64,000 nucleotides of DNA from a virus: positions 19,394 to 83,393 of IMG/VR virus record IMGVR_UViG_3300035565_000042, one strand, 5' to 3'. The first letter of the stretch is position 1. The number at the start of each line of letters is the position of its first letter. The notes below the pieces were generated by a model, which did no database searches, was not told the DNA's origin, and saw nothing but the letters and a program-made list of their open reading frames with translations. Shown here piece by piece: positions 32,568 through 39,616 of this stretch. The position numbers and the translations under genes were made by a program.

Positions 32568-32909
32568 TTATTTGTCTTTTATTAAAAGTTTACAAACTGG
32601 TGAATTCACATACCCTGTCCTCACATACCTGACAGGATCCGATATTATCCCTGCCTCAACAAGTACTGCCAGCATCCCTTCATTCTCACTGTAGTCCTTG
32701 ATGATTACTTCATCATCTGTCATCATCTCTGCCGGCAGGTTTATAGTTGCCACAGCTATATCCTCCATTCCCGGATATGCTATATAGTCATCCTCCCGTA
32801 TGGTATTGGCATTTACCAGGACTATTGCCTTCCTTCCATTGCCATACTCCCTGAGCTGTACATTACACAGCCACTGCCTGAACTGTACCTTCTTCCCTGT
32901 TTCCACCAT
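32568..32909 (-). CDS. Unknown protein (113 aa)
   Basis: The product has 113 residues, β-rich at first (KVQFRQWLCNVQLREYGNGR, then KAIVLVNA) with an acidic centre and a short helix near the C-terminus. It lies between two small genes in the leftward control block. No family or active-site motif is visible. Confidence 0.6.
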   Translation of the reverse strand: MVETGKKVQFRQWLCNVQLREYGNGRKAIVLVNANTIREDDYIAYPGMEDIAVATINLPAEMMTDDEVIIKDYSENEGMLAVLVEAGIISDPVRYVRTGYVNSPVCKLLIKDK

Positions 32910-32912
32910 GAC

Positions 32913-33038
32913 TCAGACCCTCGCATGTTTGTTACTGTTCCTTACATACTTCACTACTGTTATAACAAAGTATGCCACTATCAGTACTGCAGAAGTGATC
33001 TCAATCACTCCCCCTGCATTGCAAGCTATTGTTTCCAT
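32913..33038 (-). CDS. Small single-pass membrane protein (41 aa)
   Basis: The 41-codon frame encodes a hydrophobic segment (VIEITSAVLIVAYFVITVV) and a basic end (KYVRNSNKHARV), so it should span the inner membrane once. The leader TCTAACCAAAGAGAAGAAAAAG and a TATCTTTG box some 50 bp upstream fit a Bacteroidota promoter and start. It lies next to the candidate origin. Function unknown. Confidence 0.65.
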   Translation of the reverse strand: METIACNAGGVIEITSAVLIVAYFVITVVKYVRNSNKHARV

Positions 33039-33119
33039 CTTTTTCTTCTCTTTGGTTAGACTTTATTATTACTCTATTCATCAATTAACAAAGATAAAAT
33101 AATTACTCTGATATCCTCC

Positions 33120-33285
33120 CAGTTATCTACTCATAGAGTTATCTACTCCATCCACCTGAGTCATCTACTCGATAAAAAAGGGTTCTCTCTGCACTCTTTC
33201 CTTATATTGTATATAATATATATAATCTTTAAAGAATAATATATATAATATTATAAAAAGAAAAGAAAGATAAAGAATATACCTA
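33120..33285. other. Candidate replication origin: DnaA-box-like cluster plus AT-rich tract
   Basis: Three sites occur within 47 bp: TTATCTACT at 33123 and 33139, and TCATCTACT at 33161. They differ from the bacterial DnaA box TTATCCACA at one to three positions. A strongly AT-rich tract follows at about 33209-33280, like a DNA unwinding element. The phage encodes a DnaA domain IV protein, and the stretch has no genes. The layout of boxes beside an AT-rich unwinding region matches bacterial origins. Assignment is inference. Confidence 0.55.
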
Positions 33286-33527
33286 ACCTTCCTTCAATCT
33301 TTATATCCCCTTTCAGTAATATTCCATCAATATCCAATCAGTATGTCCCTCAATGACTCCCTTATTACCTCATATACTATCCATTGTTATCCTTTACTAT
33401 CAGTAGTCATCCATAGTCACCCATACCAATCAATCCCCAATACCCCCTCTATCGAACTACTGTCATGGCCACGGGCTTGTTAACATTGAATGTTTATAAC
33501 AATGGAATAGTAATATGTGATGAATGA
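33286..33527. other. Gene-free pyrimidine-rich stretch
   Basis: No convincing gene or terminator lies here. The plus strand is notably C/T-rich with repeated short words such as ATCCA, CCAAT and CATCCATAG (for example CAGTAGTCATCCATAG). It may be part of the origin or of an untranslated leader for minus-strand transcripts, but I see no specific site. Confidence 0.5.
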
Positions 33528-33528
33528 T

Positions 33529-33627
33529 TATCTTTGTAGTCACTCAGATTCATTCTACGAATCATTTCTAACGTATCTGTCCCTGGTAGGAAGTGGCATG
33601 CAAGGCAAGGCTTATGGAATACCAGGG
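33529..33627 (+). other. Possible promoter followed by hairpins
   Basis: TATCTTTG (about 33529) matches the Bacteroides -7 box TAnnTTTG, though no good TTTG -33 element was found. Downstream are hairpins GATTC ... GAATC and CCCTGGTA (33581-33588) with TACCAGGG (33620-33627), the latter enclosing a GC-richer inner region. No open frame follows, so an untranslated RNA is possible. Confidence 0.35.
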
Positions 33628-33731
33628 ACTCTTCATTTCATCCCACAGCTATTCTCAGAGGGTTTCAGGGCATTTTGATATGAGAGTGGTATGTAGAGAT
33701 GTCTGTATGGTTATCGTGTCTTAAACACCCT

Positions 33732-33766
33732 CCGTTAACGTACACGATTTAACGGAACATTAACGG
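33732..33766. promoter_or_regulatory. TTAACGG operator-like cluster
   Basis: CCGTTAACG at 33732, TTAACGG at 33749 and TTAACGG at 33760 form an inverted and direct arrangement of the half site seen as a perfect palindrome at 32231. The ATTTAACGG and TTAACGGTA contexts are shared with the other cluster on the opposite strand. Confidence 0.5.
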
Positions 33767-33772
33767 TAAAAC

Positions 33773-33830
33773 TATCATTTGACAGGGTAAATACCATTTG
33801 ACGGGCAGGCAACGCTATCATATGACAGGG
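33773..33830 (+). repeat. Three iteron-like copies of TATCATTTGACAGGG
   Basis: Copies lie at 33773 (exact), 33793 (ACCATTTGACGGG) and 33816 (TATCATATGACAGGG) with spacings of 19 and 24 bp between the aligned cores. A further exact copy lies at 31280 and a partial one in coding sequence at 35719. Clustering close to the candidate origin suggests binding by a replication or control protein. Confidence 0.6.
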
Positions 33831-33837
33831 TGAATAT

Positions 33838-33936
33838 TAAAAAAAGAGAGATCATCCAGGGATACGGAATACTTCTTACCGTACCAGCTATCTTTCGCAC
33901 CCATTCTCATAGGTAGATAGACTAATGATCTCTCAA
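33838..33936 (-). ncRNA. Structured small RNA (three-way-junction type)
   Basis: On the minus strand GAGAGATCAT and ATGATCTCTC form a perfect 10-bp closing stem about 90 nt apart. Inside are two hairpins, CTATC/GATAG and GGTACGG/CCGTATC, giving a three-way junction. A run of seven T follows the closing stem. The gene 34009-34581 already has its own terminator upstream of it, so this looks like an independent small RNA. No known RNA family is recognised. Confidence 0.6.
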
Positions 33937-33956
33937 AAATATAATAACTGTATTAA

Positions 33957-33994
33957 AAAAAGAAAGAGGCTTTATTACCTCTCTCTTAAACTGA
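33957..33994 (-). terminator. Terminator of the 34.0-kb gene
   Basis: On the minus strand AGAGAGAGG and CCTCTTTCT pair around a short loop and are followed by a T-run. It lies 15 bp after the stop of the 190-residue paralog B, closing that transcript. Confidence 0.75.
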
Positions 33995-34008
33995 TTACCC
34001 TTCGGCGA

Positions 34009-34581
34009 TTAGCTATCGATGTCTGAAGTCTCGGCTTTCTTGACTGCGACCTTGCCAAACCTCGAGATACGAAGCTGATCACGTCCCTCGAATGGTTCAT
34101 TGGTCACATTGACCGTGAAAGCTTTCTTTTCAGCGATGGCATTGTCGAGTGCCTCGATGCCACTGCCCTCAGGCATTCCGAGTGCTGAAAAGAACTGGTC
34201 GAGAATACCCTCGCAAACCTCGGTGTTCTTGTTATCGATGAGCCTGACCAGCTTGTTGGTTTTGCTGTTGAGCATGCAGGCATAGCCATTGACGTCGATG
34301 TACTCACCGGACTCAATCTGCTTTGCAGACAGTTTTGAGAACGGAACATAACCCTCGAGATTCAGCCTGTGTGTCAGACCGCCGTTGCCGGCAACACTGA
34401 CGACTGTGATAGCGAGTTGTTCGCATGGGTTCTCAAACTCCGGAAGGTTTTCTTTCACCGTGCCGTCGTAGTTGTGAAAGCTGTCTGTGTCCTTGTAGGA
34501 AACAAGACGAACTTCATTCTGACCGAGTGGAAGTTTCATGAAGACCGGAGTCTTCGACTTGTAAGAACTGATTTTTGACAT
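34009..34581 (-). CDS. 190-residue protein, paralog B
   Basis: The product has 190 residues, co-linear with the gene at 31416-31988 and sharing most of its residues, with no gaps needed. Differences cluster in the middle (ADP-type loop versus NSKTNKLVRLIDNKN). Shared N-terminal SYKSKTPVF and C-terminal TSDID are kept. Unlike its neighbours, the start has a clear Shine-Dalgarno-like AGGAGGG 10 bp upstream, in addition to ACTAACCAAAAACACAG. Both flanks have terminators. Duplicate genes around the origin suggest an abundant DNA-related protein, but this is inference. Confidence 0.7.
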   Translation of the reverse strand: MSKISSYKSKTPVFMKLPLGQNEVRLVSYKDTDSFHNYDGTVKENLPEFENPCEQLAITVVSVAGNGGLTHRLNLEGYVPFSKLSAKQIESGEYIDVNGYACMLNSKTNKLVRLIDNKNTEVCEGILDQFFSALGMPEGSGIEALDNAIAEKKAFTVNVTNEPFEGRDQLRISRFGKVAVKKAETSDIDS

Positions 34582-34667
34582 TGTGTCAGCCCTCCTAAGG
34601 CTGTGTTTTTGGTTAGTACTAAAGAAAAAATGTCAAGTACAAAATAACTTCTGTACAATATCAAAAA

Positions 34668-34703
34668 ATAAGTTGAGAAGGGTTCGATACCCTTTCTCAA
34701 CTT
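34668..34703 (-). terminator. Terminator upstream of paralog B
   Basis: On the minus strand AAGTTGAGAAAGGGT, a short loop and ACCCTTCTCAACTT form a long stem with one bulge, followed by ATTTTTTG. It ends the transcript of the genes at 34.7-35.1 kb, so paralog B needs its own promoter in 34590-34667. Confidence 0.85.
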
Positions 34704-34713
34704 ATAATTCATC

Positions 34714-34926
34714 TCATGATGTCTTATCATTCATCATCGATACCAGGCATAGTCTTCCCTTTGCATACTGGCTGTCATTCCTGTGCTCTCTTAGCCACCA
34801 TTGGCAAAGACGTTTGGGCTTATCATACATCTCAACTACATTCTCGCTGTATGTACCATAAACCCAAACTACCTTGTAGTTGCTGTTAACAACTACTTGG
34901 CTCTTGATCTTCCCAGTGGAAACCAT
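34714..34926 (-). CDS. Small unknown protein (70 aa)
   Basis: The product has 70 residues, β-rich N-terminal (SQVVVNSNYKVVWVYGTYSE) and a Trp/Arg helix (RLCQWWLREHRND). It is directly followed by a terminator and overlaps the next upstream gene by 34 bp. No family recognised. Confidence 0.55.
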   Translation of the reverse strand: MVSTGKIKSQVVVNSNYKVVWVYGTYSENVVEMYDKPKRLCQWWLREHRNDSQYAKGRLCLVSMMNDKTS

Positions 34927-35084
34927 AATGAGTGAAGATCAGAGATGTGCTTGTCTATTCTCTCTTCTACCATCTTCTTGTCTTCGTAGTTGCGAAGAAT
35001 CTTAACGGTAGCAACGATGTCCTTGCGTTGCGCTCTGCGCTTGGCAATAGGACTGTGAACTGCATAAATGTGTGTCATAATCAT
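34893..35084 (-). CDS. Small basic protein, first gene of the leftward arm
   Basis: The product has 63 residues; two ATG codons (35084, 35078) are possible. A basic stretch (IAKRRAQRKDIVATVKILR) and a charged helix follow. The leader GTTAACCAATAATAATC fits other starts. It is the first gene left of the divergent region. DNA binding is conceivable. Family not recognised. Confidence 0.5.
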   Translation of the reverse strand: MIMTHIYAVHSPIAKRRAQRKDIVATVKILRNYEDKKMVEERIDKHISDLHSLWFPLGRSRAK

Positions 35085-35330
35085 GATTATTATTGGTTAA
35101 CAGAGATATAATAACTTTCATCCTGTAAGCATTCTTTTTTGGGGCCCCCTTTTGGCAATCAAACACGCCCCCCTGGTCGGTTTCTGTCATAACCACATCA
35201 AAAATGCCAATATTAGGTCAGGGATGCGTTTTTACACAAAAAAAATAATAGGGATGTTAATAAGTAGTTATCTACTTGTGATTGCGGAGTGGATAACTTG
35301 TAATATATTCGCGAGAAGAAAAGGAAGACA
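35085..35330. promoter_or_regulatory. Divergent control region with facing DnaA-box-like sites
   Basis: The two gene arms diverge here. TTATCTACT lies at 35268-35276, and its near match to the bacterial DnaA box, TTATCCACT, lies on the opposite strand at 35288-35296. A GGGGCCCCC palindrome occurs near 35143. AT-rich tracts flank the sites. Promoters for both arms must be here, but I cannot fix their exact boxes. Confidence 0.55.
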
Positions 35331-35717
35331 ATGGAAGAGAAGGAAAGGAAGTTTGTATATCCAGCAGTAAGGATCAATCAGGTATGGTTGGACAGGGACC
35401 ACATGATACTAAGAATGGAGACATGGTTAAGGAAGAAAGAGAGAGGGTTCTTGGGTATTTGGAAAGGGAAGTGGTATCTTCAGAGGTTTTGGAGTGAGTA
35501 TATCATAACTGATGGTACAGATGGGATAATAGCAAGTATGAGTCAGTTTCATGCTACGGTATATAAGTCTGTCATATGTGGGAGAGTTGACAGGAAGATA
35601 GTATTCCCGGGGATTGATGGTCCGGCAAGGAGATTGTTTGAAGATGATCCGGAGCAGATAGATGAGAGGGAAAGGATTGGTGATGGTTTAAGCGGGAGGA
35701 AACATGGCAACAAATAA
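35331..35717 (+). CDS. Unknown protein, first gene of the rightward arm
   Basis: The product has 128 residues, basic, with a β-rich middle (WKGKWYLQRFWSEYIITDGTDG) and acidic end. G-rich codon context (AGG/GGA) gives a purine-rich plus strand. It overlaps the next gene by 14 bp. Being first on the rightward arm near DnaA-like boxes, it could be regulatory; no family recognised. Confidence 0.6.
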   Translation: MEEKERKFVYPAVRINQVWLDRDHMILRMETWLRKKERGFLGIWKGKWYLQRFWSEYIITDGTDGIIASMSQFHATVYKSVICGRVDRKIVFPGIDGPARRLFEDDPEQIDERERIGDGLSGRKHGNK

Positions 35718-35958
35718 GTATCATTTGACGGTATATATTAGGCCTGACATACAGAAGAAGTTGAGGTACCTGTGGTTACTGAGCAGGAAGGATGGTCTGG
35801 GGAATGGTGTTGTAGGTAGGAAGAAACTCAAGTTTGGTGAGTTTATTGAGACGGTGATGGAGGAATACCTGGCGAAGAGAAAGGGGATACTGGACAAGTT
35901 GCTTAGTGTGGAGCATGAGGTACTGAGTAGGGAAGAGGAAACTACAAAAGTAGAATAA
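35704..35958 (+). CDS. Ribbon-helix-helix-like DNA-binding protein (probable)
   Basis: The product has 84 residues. A short strand (KYHLTVYI), a helix (RPDIQKKLRYLWLLSR) and a second helix (KFGEFIETVMEEYLAKRKG) fit a ribbon-helix-helix repressor. The coding sequence contains TATCATTTGACGG (35719), a variant of the 15-mer repeated at 31.3 and 33.8 kb. As a small regulator at the head of the rightward arm it may control early-late switching; this is inference. Confidence 0.55.
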   Translation: MATNKYHLTVYIRPDIQKKLRYLWLLSRKDGLGNGVVGRKKLKFGEFIETVMEEYLAKRKGILDKLLSVEHEVLSREEETTKVE

Positions 35959-36005
35959 AAATTATTTTACTTTCGTGGATATTAAAACTGAAAAAAGATT
36001 TGTTT

Positions 36006-36365
36006 ATGGGAATAGATAATCAACAGATGGGAAGTAAGAAGGCAGAGTTATATTATGTAAAGACCAGGGGGATCAGGTATACCGAGCAGGAAGCATCAGA
36101 TCATGGCATCAAGAGAGTGTACAACTACACCAGCGAACTTGAGTTCATGAATGATGAAGACATAGATGGCTGGGTAAAGGGATTGTATGATCCGCGGCAT
36201 AGTGAAGCTGTACTGGTAGAGAGCGCCATAAAGACGATCAATGGAGTTCCCTTGTACATTATGACCTGTATAGTATTCATGTCCATTGAGGGATGTAATC
36301 TGTATTATCTGAGATACCAGAGTGATTTCAAGGAGAACAAGGGATTTGCACATTTACTGAACTAA
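36006..36365 (+). CDS. Unknown protein (119 aa)
   Basis: The product has 119 residues from the ATG at 36006. It is α/β with a hydrophobic strand (LYIMTCIVFMSIEGCNLYYL) near the C-terminus. An AAATTATTTTACTTTCGTG element upstream recurs near other starts in this genome and may be part of a promoter. Family not recognised. Confidence 0.55.
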   Translation: MGIDNQQMGSKKAELYYVKTRGIRYTEQEASDHGIKRVYNYTSELEFMNDEDIDGWVKGLYDPRHSEAVLVESAIKTINGVPLYIMTCIVFMSIEGCNLYYLRYQSDFKENKGFAHLLN

Positions 36366-36394
36366 TTTTTTATATAAACTTAACAATTGTAGTT

Positions 36395-36688
36395 ATGAGT
36401 GAAGAGAAGGAAATTGCACCAAGTAAACCGATATTATTGGAACTGGACTCTATTCGTAAGGATCTGTACGAACTTTCAGATTGCAGATCATCTTTGGAAC
36501 AGATACTTGATCGTTTGCAATCGAATGATAATTTAAACAATCAGTTAAAAGAGGTACCTGACACTGCTAAAGAGAAGGACTGGGATCAGATGTCTATAAA
36601 CGAGAAAGTAACATCTCTCAGAAAAATTTCATCCATACTCTCTCATAAGTTTGGTGAGCTTCACCAGCGGATAGATAGCGCGATTTGA
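36395..36688 (+). CDS. Coiled-coil protein (97 aa)
   Basis: The product has 97 residues, mostly two long helices (LDSIRKDLYELSDCRSSLEQ, then KVTSLRKISSILSHKFGELH) that should form a coiled-coil hairpin. The start follows CTTAACAATTGTAGTT, a leader also found before other rightward genes. It precedes a structured RNA. Function unknown. Confidence 0.6.
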   Translation: MSEEKEIAPSKPILLELDSIRKDLYELSDCRSSLEQILDRLQSNDNLNNQLKEVPDTAKEKDWDQMSINEKVTSLRKISSILSHKFGELHQRIDSAI

Positions 36689-36762
36689 TCAGTAGCAAGA
36701 AAATTATTATTCTTTCGGGATATATCGAATTTGATAAAGCATACTGTTTTTGGTTAGACAGC

Positions 36763-36847
36763 AGTCAGGGGCCCGGCACTAAGGTAGCGAAGTGAGACAT
36801 TGGTTGACGACAACATATTAAAGTCCGGGCCACTGACATATTTTTTG
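36763..36847 (+). ncRNA. Structured small RNA (three-way-junction type)
   Basis: GTCAG (36764-36768) pairs with CTGAC (36833-36837), and GGCCCGG pairs with CCGGGCC, together a 12-bp closing stem with small bulges. Inside lie hairpins CACT/AGTG and GTTG/CAAC, making a three-way junction, and a T-run follows. The ~48-nt interior is too large for an ordinary terminator. It may be processed from the upstream transcript or made on its own. No known RNA family recognised. Confidence 0.65.
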
Positions 36848-36873
36848 ATTACAAGAAAAAAAGTTTAACTTTG
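36844..36873 (+). promoter_or_regulatory. Bacteroides-type promoter before the 36.9-kb gene
   Basis: TTTG (36844-36847) and TAACTTTG (36866-36873), 18 bp apart, match the Bacteroides -33/-7 elements TTTG and TAnnTTTG (usual spacing 19-21). It directly follows the structured RNA and leads into a 58-codon gene, so it may restart transcription after termination. Confidence 0.6.
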
Positions 36874-36912
36874 ATCCTCGATTGATCGATCGTTAAACTA
36901 AACTTAAGCGTC

Positions 36913-37089
36913 ATGACAAAGAAAAAAGATCCAGGCGAACTAAAGAGGAAACCGAAAGGTTCAGTAGTTCCGGTGCCAAAGAAAGAAACCAGTGCTTCTA
37001 AAACAAAGAAAGTTTCAGTATCAGCACCTAATCCTGATGGTATCCTTACGCCAAAGAACAAGGCTCATGTACATACCTTGAGTGAGTAG
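36913..37089 (+). CDS. Small Lys-rich protein (58 aa)
   Basis: The 58-codon frame (MTKKKDPGELKRKPKG and on) is Lys/Pro/Ser-rich and probably disordered, with net positive charge. Leader GTTAAACTAAACTTAAGCGTC and a promoter upstream, plus a terminator 14 bp downstream, mark it as a separate transcription unit. Nucleic-acid binding or head-internal role is possible. Confidence 0.7.
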   Translation: MTKKKDPGELKRKPKGSVVPVPKKETSASKTKKVSVSAPNPDGILTPKNKAHVHTLSE

Positions 37090-37102
37090 CAATGCGTTGA
37101 AC

Positions 37103-37140
37103 AGCCCGGAAAGAGTATATTCTGCCGGGCTTATTTTTTT
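37103..37140 (+). terminator. Rho-independent terminator after the 58-codon gene
   Basis: AGCCCGG and CCGGGCT form a 7-bp stem with a 15-base loop, followed by TATTTTTTT. It separates the small Lys-rich gene from the terminase operon and is clearly on the plus strand. Confidence 0.85.
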
Positions 37141-37168
37141 ATTTTTTGAACCATTAATTGTTATTGTT

Positions 37169-38194
37169 ATGCATATCAGTAAATTTAAACTCATCCGCGG
37201 TGGATTGGATGGAGTAGTAATCTCCGCAATCGAACCGATACCTTGCAAGGGTAACATGCTTATTCTTGATGAGGTACAAAGAACACGCAAGGTGACCCTG
37301 TCATCAGAACTTCGCGAGAAAATCCAGAACCTGAAGTACTTTTATCTCAACCTGACGAGCCACTGGATCCCGCCTTACAACAAGTATTTTGATCTGAACA
37401 AGTATGTGCCAAACATCGTCGACACTACTGCAGAGATGCCTCAGGGCCAGACATTGCTTCATGACATCTGGAACCATACCGAGATAACCGGAGTATCAGT
37501 TACCGATCATGGTTTCGTTATAACCGGTGCAATAGAGACTGTTGAACTCAAGAAGATCGGTATCGTGACTCCGTATATCACGGAAGAAGATGATGTATCA
37601 TTCTTCATCACGGCCATGGATAAGATCAATGAGATCATGAAAGACCTGGTATTCAATCTTGAGAACAATATGCTTCCGGCACATGAAAGCAAGGAGACTC
37701 TCATGGCCCTGAATATTCCTACTGAGGAAAAGATGACCGAAGATGAAGTTCTTGAGAAAGTCATCAACCGGCTTATGGATCGTGGGGCTGTCATTCTCAT
37801 GGATGATAGTGGTTCTCCACAGAAAGAGATACAGGAAAAATCTGAAGGAAAGAGTGAGAAAAAGACCAAGGTTCATACCAACACTAAAAGTATCGACTCT
37901 CATAATATGCCTGACGCTGTCGAAACAACTGAGAAGACAACGGAAGAAGCTAACGAAGAAAAGAATGGAACACCAACTCCTGAAGTTATCAGGAAACCAT
38001 CCAGTTCAACGCTTGCATCAGAGAAAGGATTTCCAGATCTGTCAGGAGACCGACCCTCACCAAATGAAGGCAGCCAGGAGTTTATTCCTGATGGTGGTTC
38101 TCTTGAGCATCTTGAGTTCTCAGACAACATGGGAATATCTCAGGAAGTAGGGCCGGATGATTATCCGAGTTCTCCGGAAGATCTTGATGAATAA
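37169..38194 (+). CDS. Unknown phage protein with acidic disordered tail
   Basis: The product has 341 residues from the ATG at 37169 (leader TTAATTGTTATTGTT); an earlier codon would start inside the terminator. Residues 1-180 are folded, α/β (VELKKIGIVTPYITEEDDVS). The last 130 or so are Ser/Glu/Pro-rich and disordered. It begins the packaging operon. I do not recognise the family; a DNA-binding or packaging accessory role is possible. Confidence 0.6.
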   Translation: MHISKFKLIRGGLDGVVISAIEPIPCKGNMLILDEVQRTRKVTLSSELREKIQNLKYFYLNLTSHWIPPYNKYFDLNKYVPNIVDTTAEMPQGQTLLHDIWNHTEITGVSVTDHGFVITGAIETVELKKIGIVTPYITEEDDVSFFITAMDKINEIMKDLVFNLENNMLPAHESKETLMALNIPTEEKMTEDEVLEKVINRLMDRGAVILMDDSGSPQKEIQEKSEGKSEKKTKVHTNTKSIDSHNMPDAVETTEKTTEEANEEKNGTPTPEVIRKPSSSTLASEKGFPDLSGDRPSPNEGSQEFIPDGGSLEHLEFSDNMGISQEVGPDDYPSSPEDLDE

Positions 38195-38201
38195 TTAAAC
38201 C

Positions 38202-39086
38202 ATGGATAACGATATTTTCATCCAGTCTGAAGTTGACTTCGATCCAAAGAAACATACATATACATCAGTACAGGAAGGATTCGAATATACCAGTGTCACG
38301 CGTCTTTTAAGCAGTATACAGGTTCCGTTTGATCGGGAAGCAACTGCAAGACGCATGGCAACTGGTATTGCTGCAGAAGAAGGAGGTAGTGCAGAGGATG
38401 CTTATAATGATATCATCAAGGGATGGAATGATTCTCTGAAAGGATCTATTGATAAAGGAGATTATCTGCATGATGGACTCGAGAAGTTTGTGAAGACTGG
38501 AATGGTTGCTGAAGAGGAACTGAAGAAACCGGTAACATTTCTTTCGCCAATATTGAAAGAGTATTACAGGTTCTATCCGGAAGTCACGCTTCATTCTAAT
38601 GATCACAAAGTAGCCGGCAGGACTGATCTGATCTTGCAAAGGCAGAAGACAAAGAATTCAGTGTTTGACTTCATTGATTACAAAACAAATATGTCAAAAG
38701 GAATTGTCTATGACTCGATCAAAAGAAACACAACTCCAATTAAGCATTATAACCGGTTCCTGCTTCCACCATTCGATTATCTTGAGGACTGCAACTATGT
38801 AATCGATTCACTTCAACTGAGTATCTACGCATTCATGGCAATGACCAGGTTAAACCTAAGAGTTGGCAAACTCAGGATCATTTTCTTTGATAACAATTTT
38901 GATGGTCATATCATTCCGGTGCCATTTATGTACCAGGAAGCAAAGATGCTTTGTGAACTCAATGTATCGAGAAAGCAACTTCCGGAATTTAATTTGATGC
39001 CCAAACTTATTCCGGACAATGTAATCCATGATATTCCGAAACCATATGAACCATTTGATCCAGCAAATGTAAGGGAGAATTGGTAA
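38202..39086 (+). CDS. PD-(D/E)XK exonuclease-like protein
   Basis: The product has 294 residues. Active-site pattern: His90 (GDYLHDGLE), Asp142 (AGRTDLI), Asp159-Tyr-Lys161 (DFIDYKTN) and a later DSLQLSIYAF helix, as in RecB/λ-exonuclease-like PD-(D/E)XK enzymes that degrade or process DNA ends. Similar genes accompany terminase genes in crAss-like and other Bacteroidota phages. It overlaps the next gene by a base and begins the DNA-packaging block. Confidence 0.75.
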   Translation: MDNDIFIQSEVDFDPKKHTYTSVQEGFEYTSVTRLLSSIQVPFDREATARRMATGIAAEEGGSAEDAYNDIIKGWNDSLKGSIDKGDYLHDGLEKFVKTGMVAEEELKKPVTFLSPILKEYYRFYPEVTLHSNDHKVAGRTDLILQRQKTKNSVFDFIDYKTNMSKGIVYDSIKRNTTPIKHYNRFLLPPFDYLEDCNYVIDSLQLSIYAFMAMTRLNLRVGKLRIIFFDNNFDGHIIPVPFMYQEAKMLCELNVSRKQLPEFNLMPKLIPDNVIHDIPKPYEPFDPANVRENW

Positions 39087-39616
39087 TGAGTGTATTTAAA
39101 ATAAATAAGGAATATACGGCAGTCCTCAACCCAGAGGCTGCCAAACTTGTTCCTGAGCTATCAGGACTCAGTCCGGATGAACTTCTGTATGTCATCCTTG
39201 TTGCAGACTATGCTGATGGTCCATACCGTAAGAGACCACCAGAGGAAAGACGTACACTTGCCCTAAAGCATGTTTTTGGAGCCAAGCAAGTCAATCTGGA
39301 TAATCAAAGGATCTATGATGCTCTTGATGCTTACAAGAGTCTTGTATTTGATATCCGGAGAGAAACACTTGATATTCTCAAACAAAAAGCACAACTATAT
39401 CATAAGGAACTTCTGAATCCAAATATTGAATTCAAAAGGATGAAGGAACTTGACCAGGCAATTCAGTACATTGAGGATCGCATTGAGAAGATTGAGACAA
39501 GTCTTTCAACTGATGATATCACTGAGATGGAACTCAAAGGGCAAAAGAAACTTTCATTCCTTGAAATCTGGCAGAGAAGACAGAAAGAGTATAAGAAATT
39601 CAAAGAGACAACATGA
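39086..39616 (+). CDS. Candidate terminase small subunit
   Basis: The product has 176 residues, N-terminal α-helical (LSPDELLYVILVADYADGPY) with long coiled-coil helices after residue 80. Its stop overlaps the large-terminase start by 4 bp. Position directly before the large subunit, size and helical content fit TerS, which recognises packaging DNA, but no signature is visible. A different helper is possible. Confidence 0.5.
   Translation: MSVFKINKEYTAVLNPEAAKLVPELSGLSPDELLYVILVADYADGPYRKRPPEERRTLALKHVFGAKQVNLDNQRIYDALDAYKSLVFDIRRETLDILKQKAQLYHKELLNPNIEFKRMKELDQAIQYIEDRIEKIETSLSTDDITEMELKGQKKLSFLEIWQRRQKEYKKFKETT

Noticed and set aside
34583-34861. A plus-strand 92-codon frame
   Set aside because: It lies across the terminator and antisense to a minus-strand gene, with no leader of the type used here.
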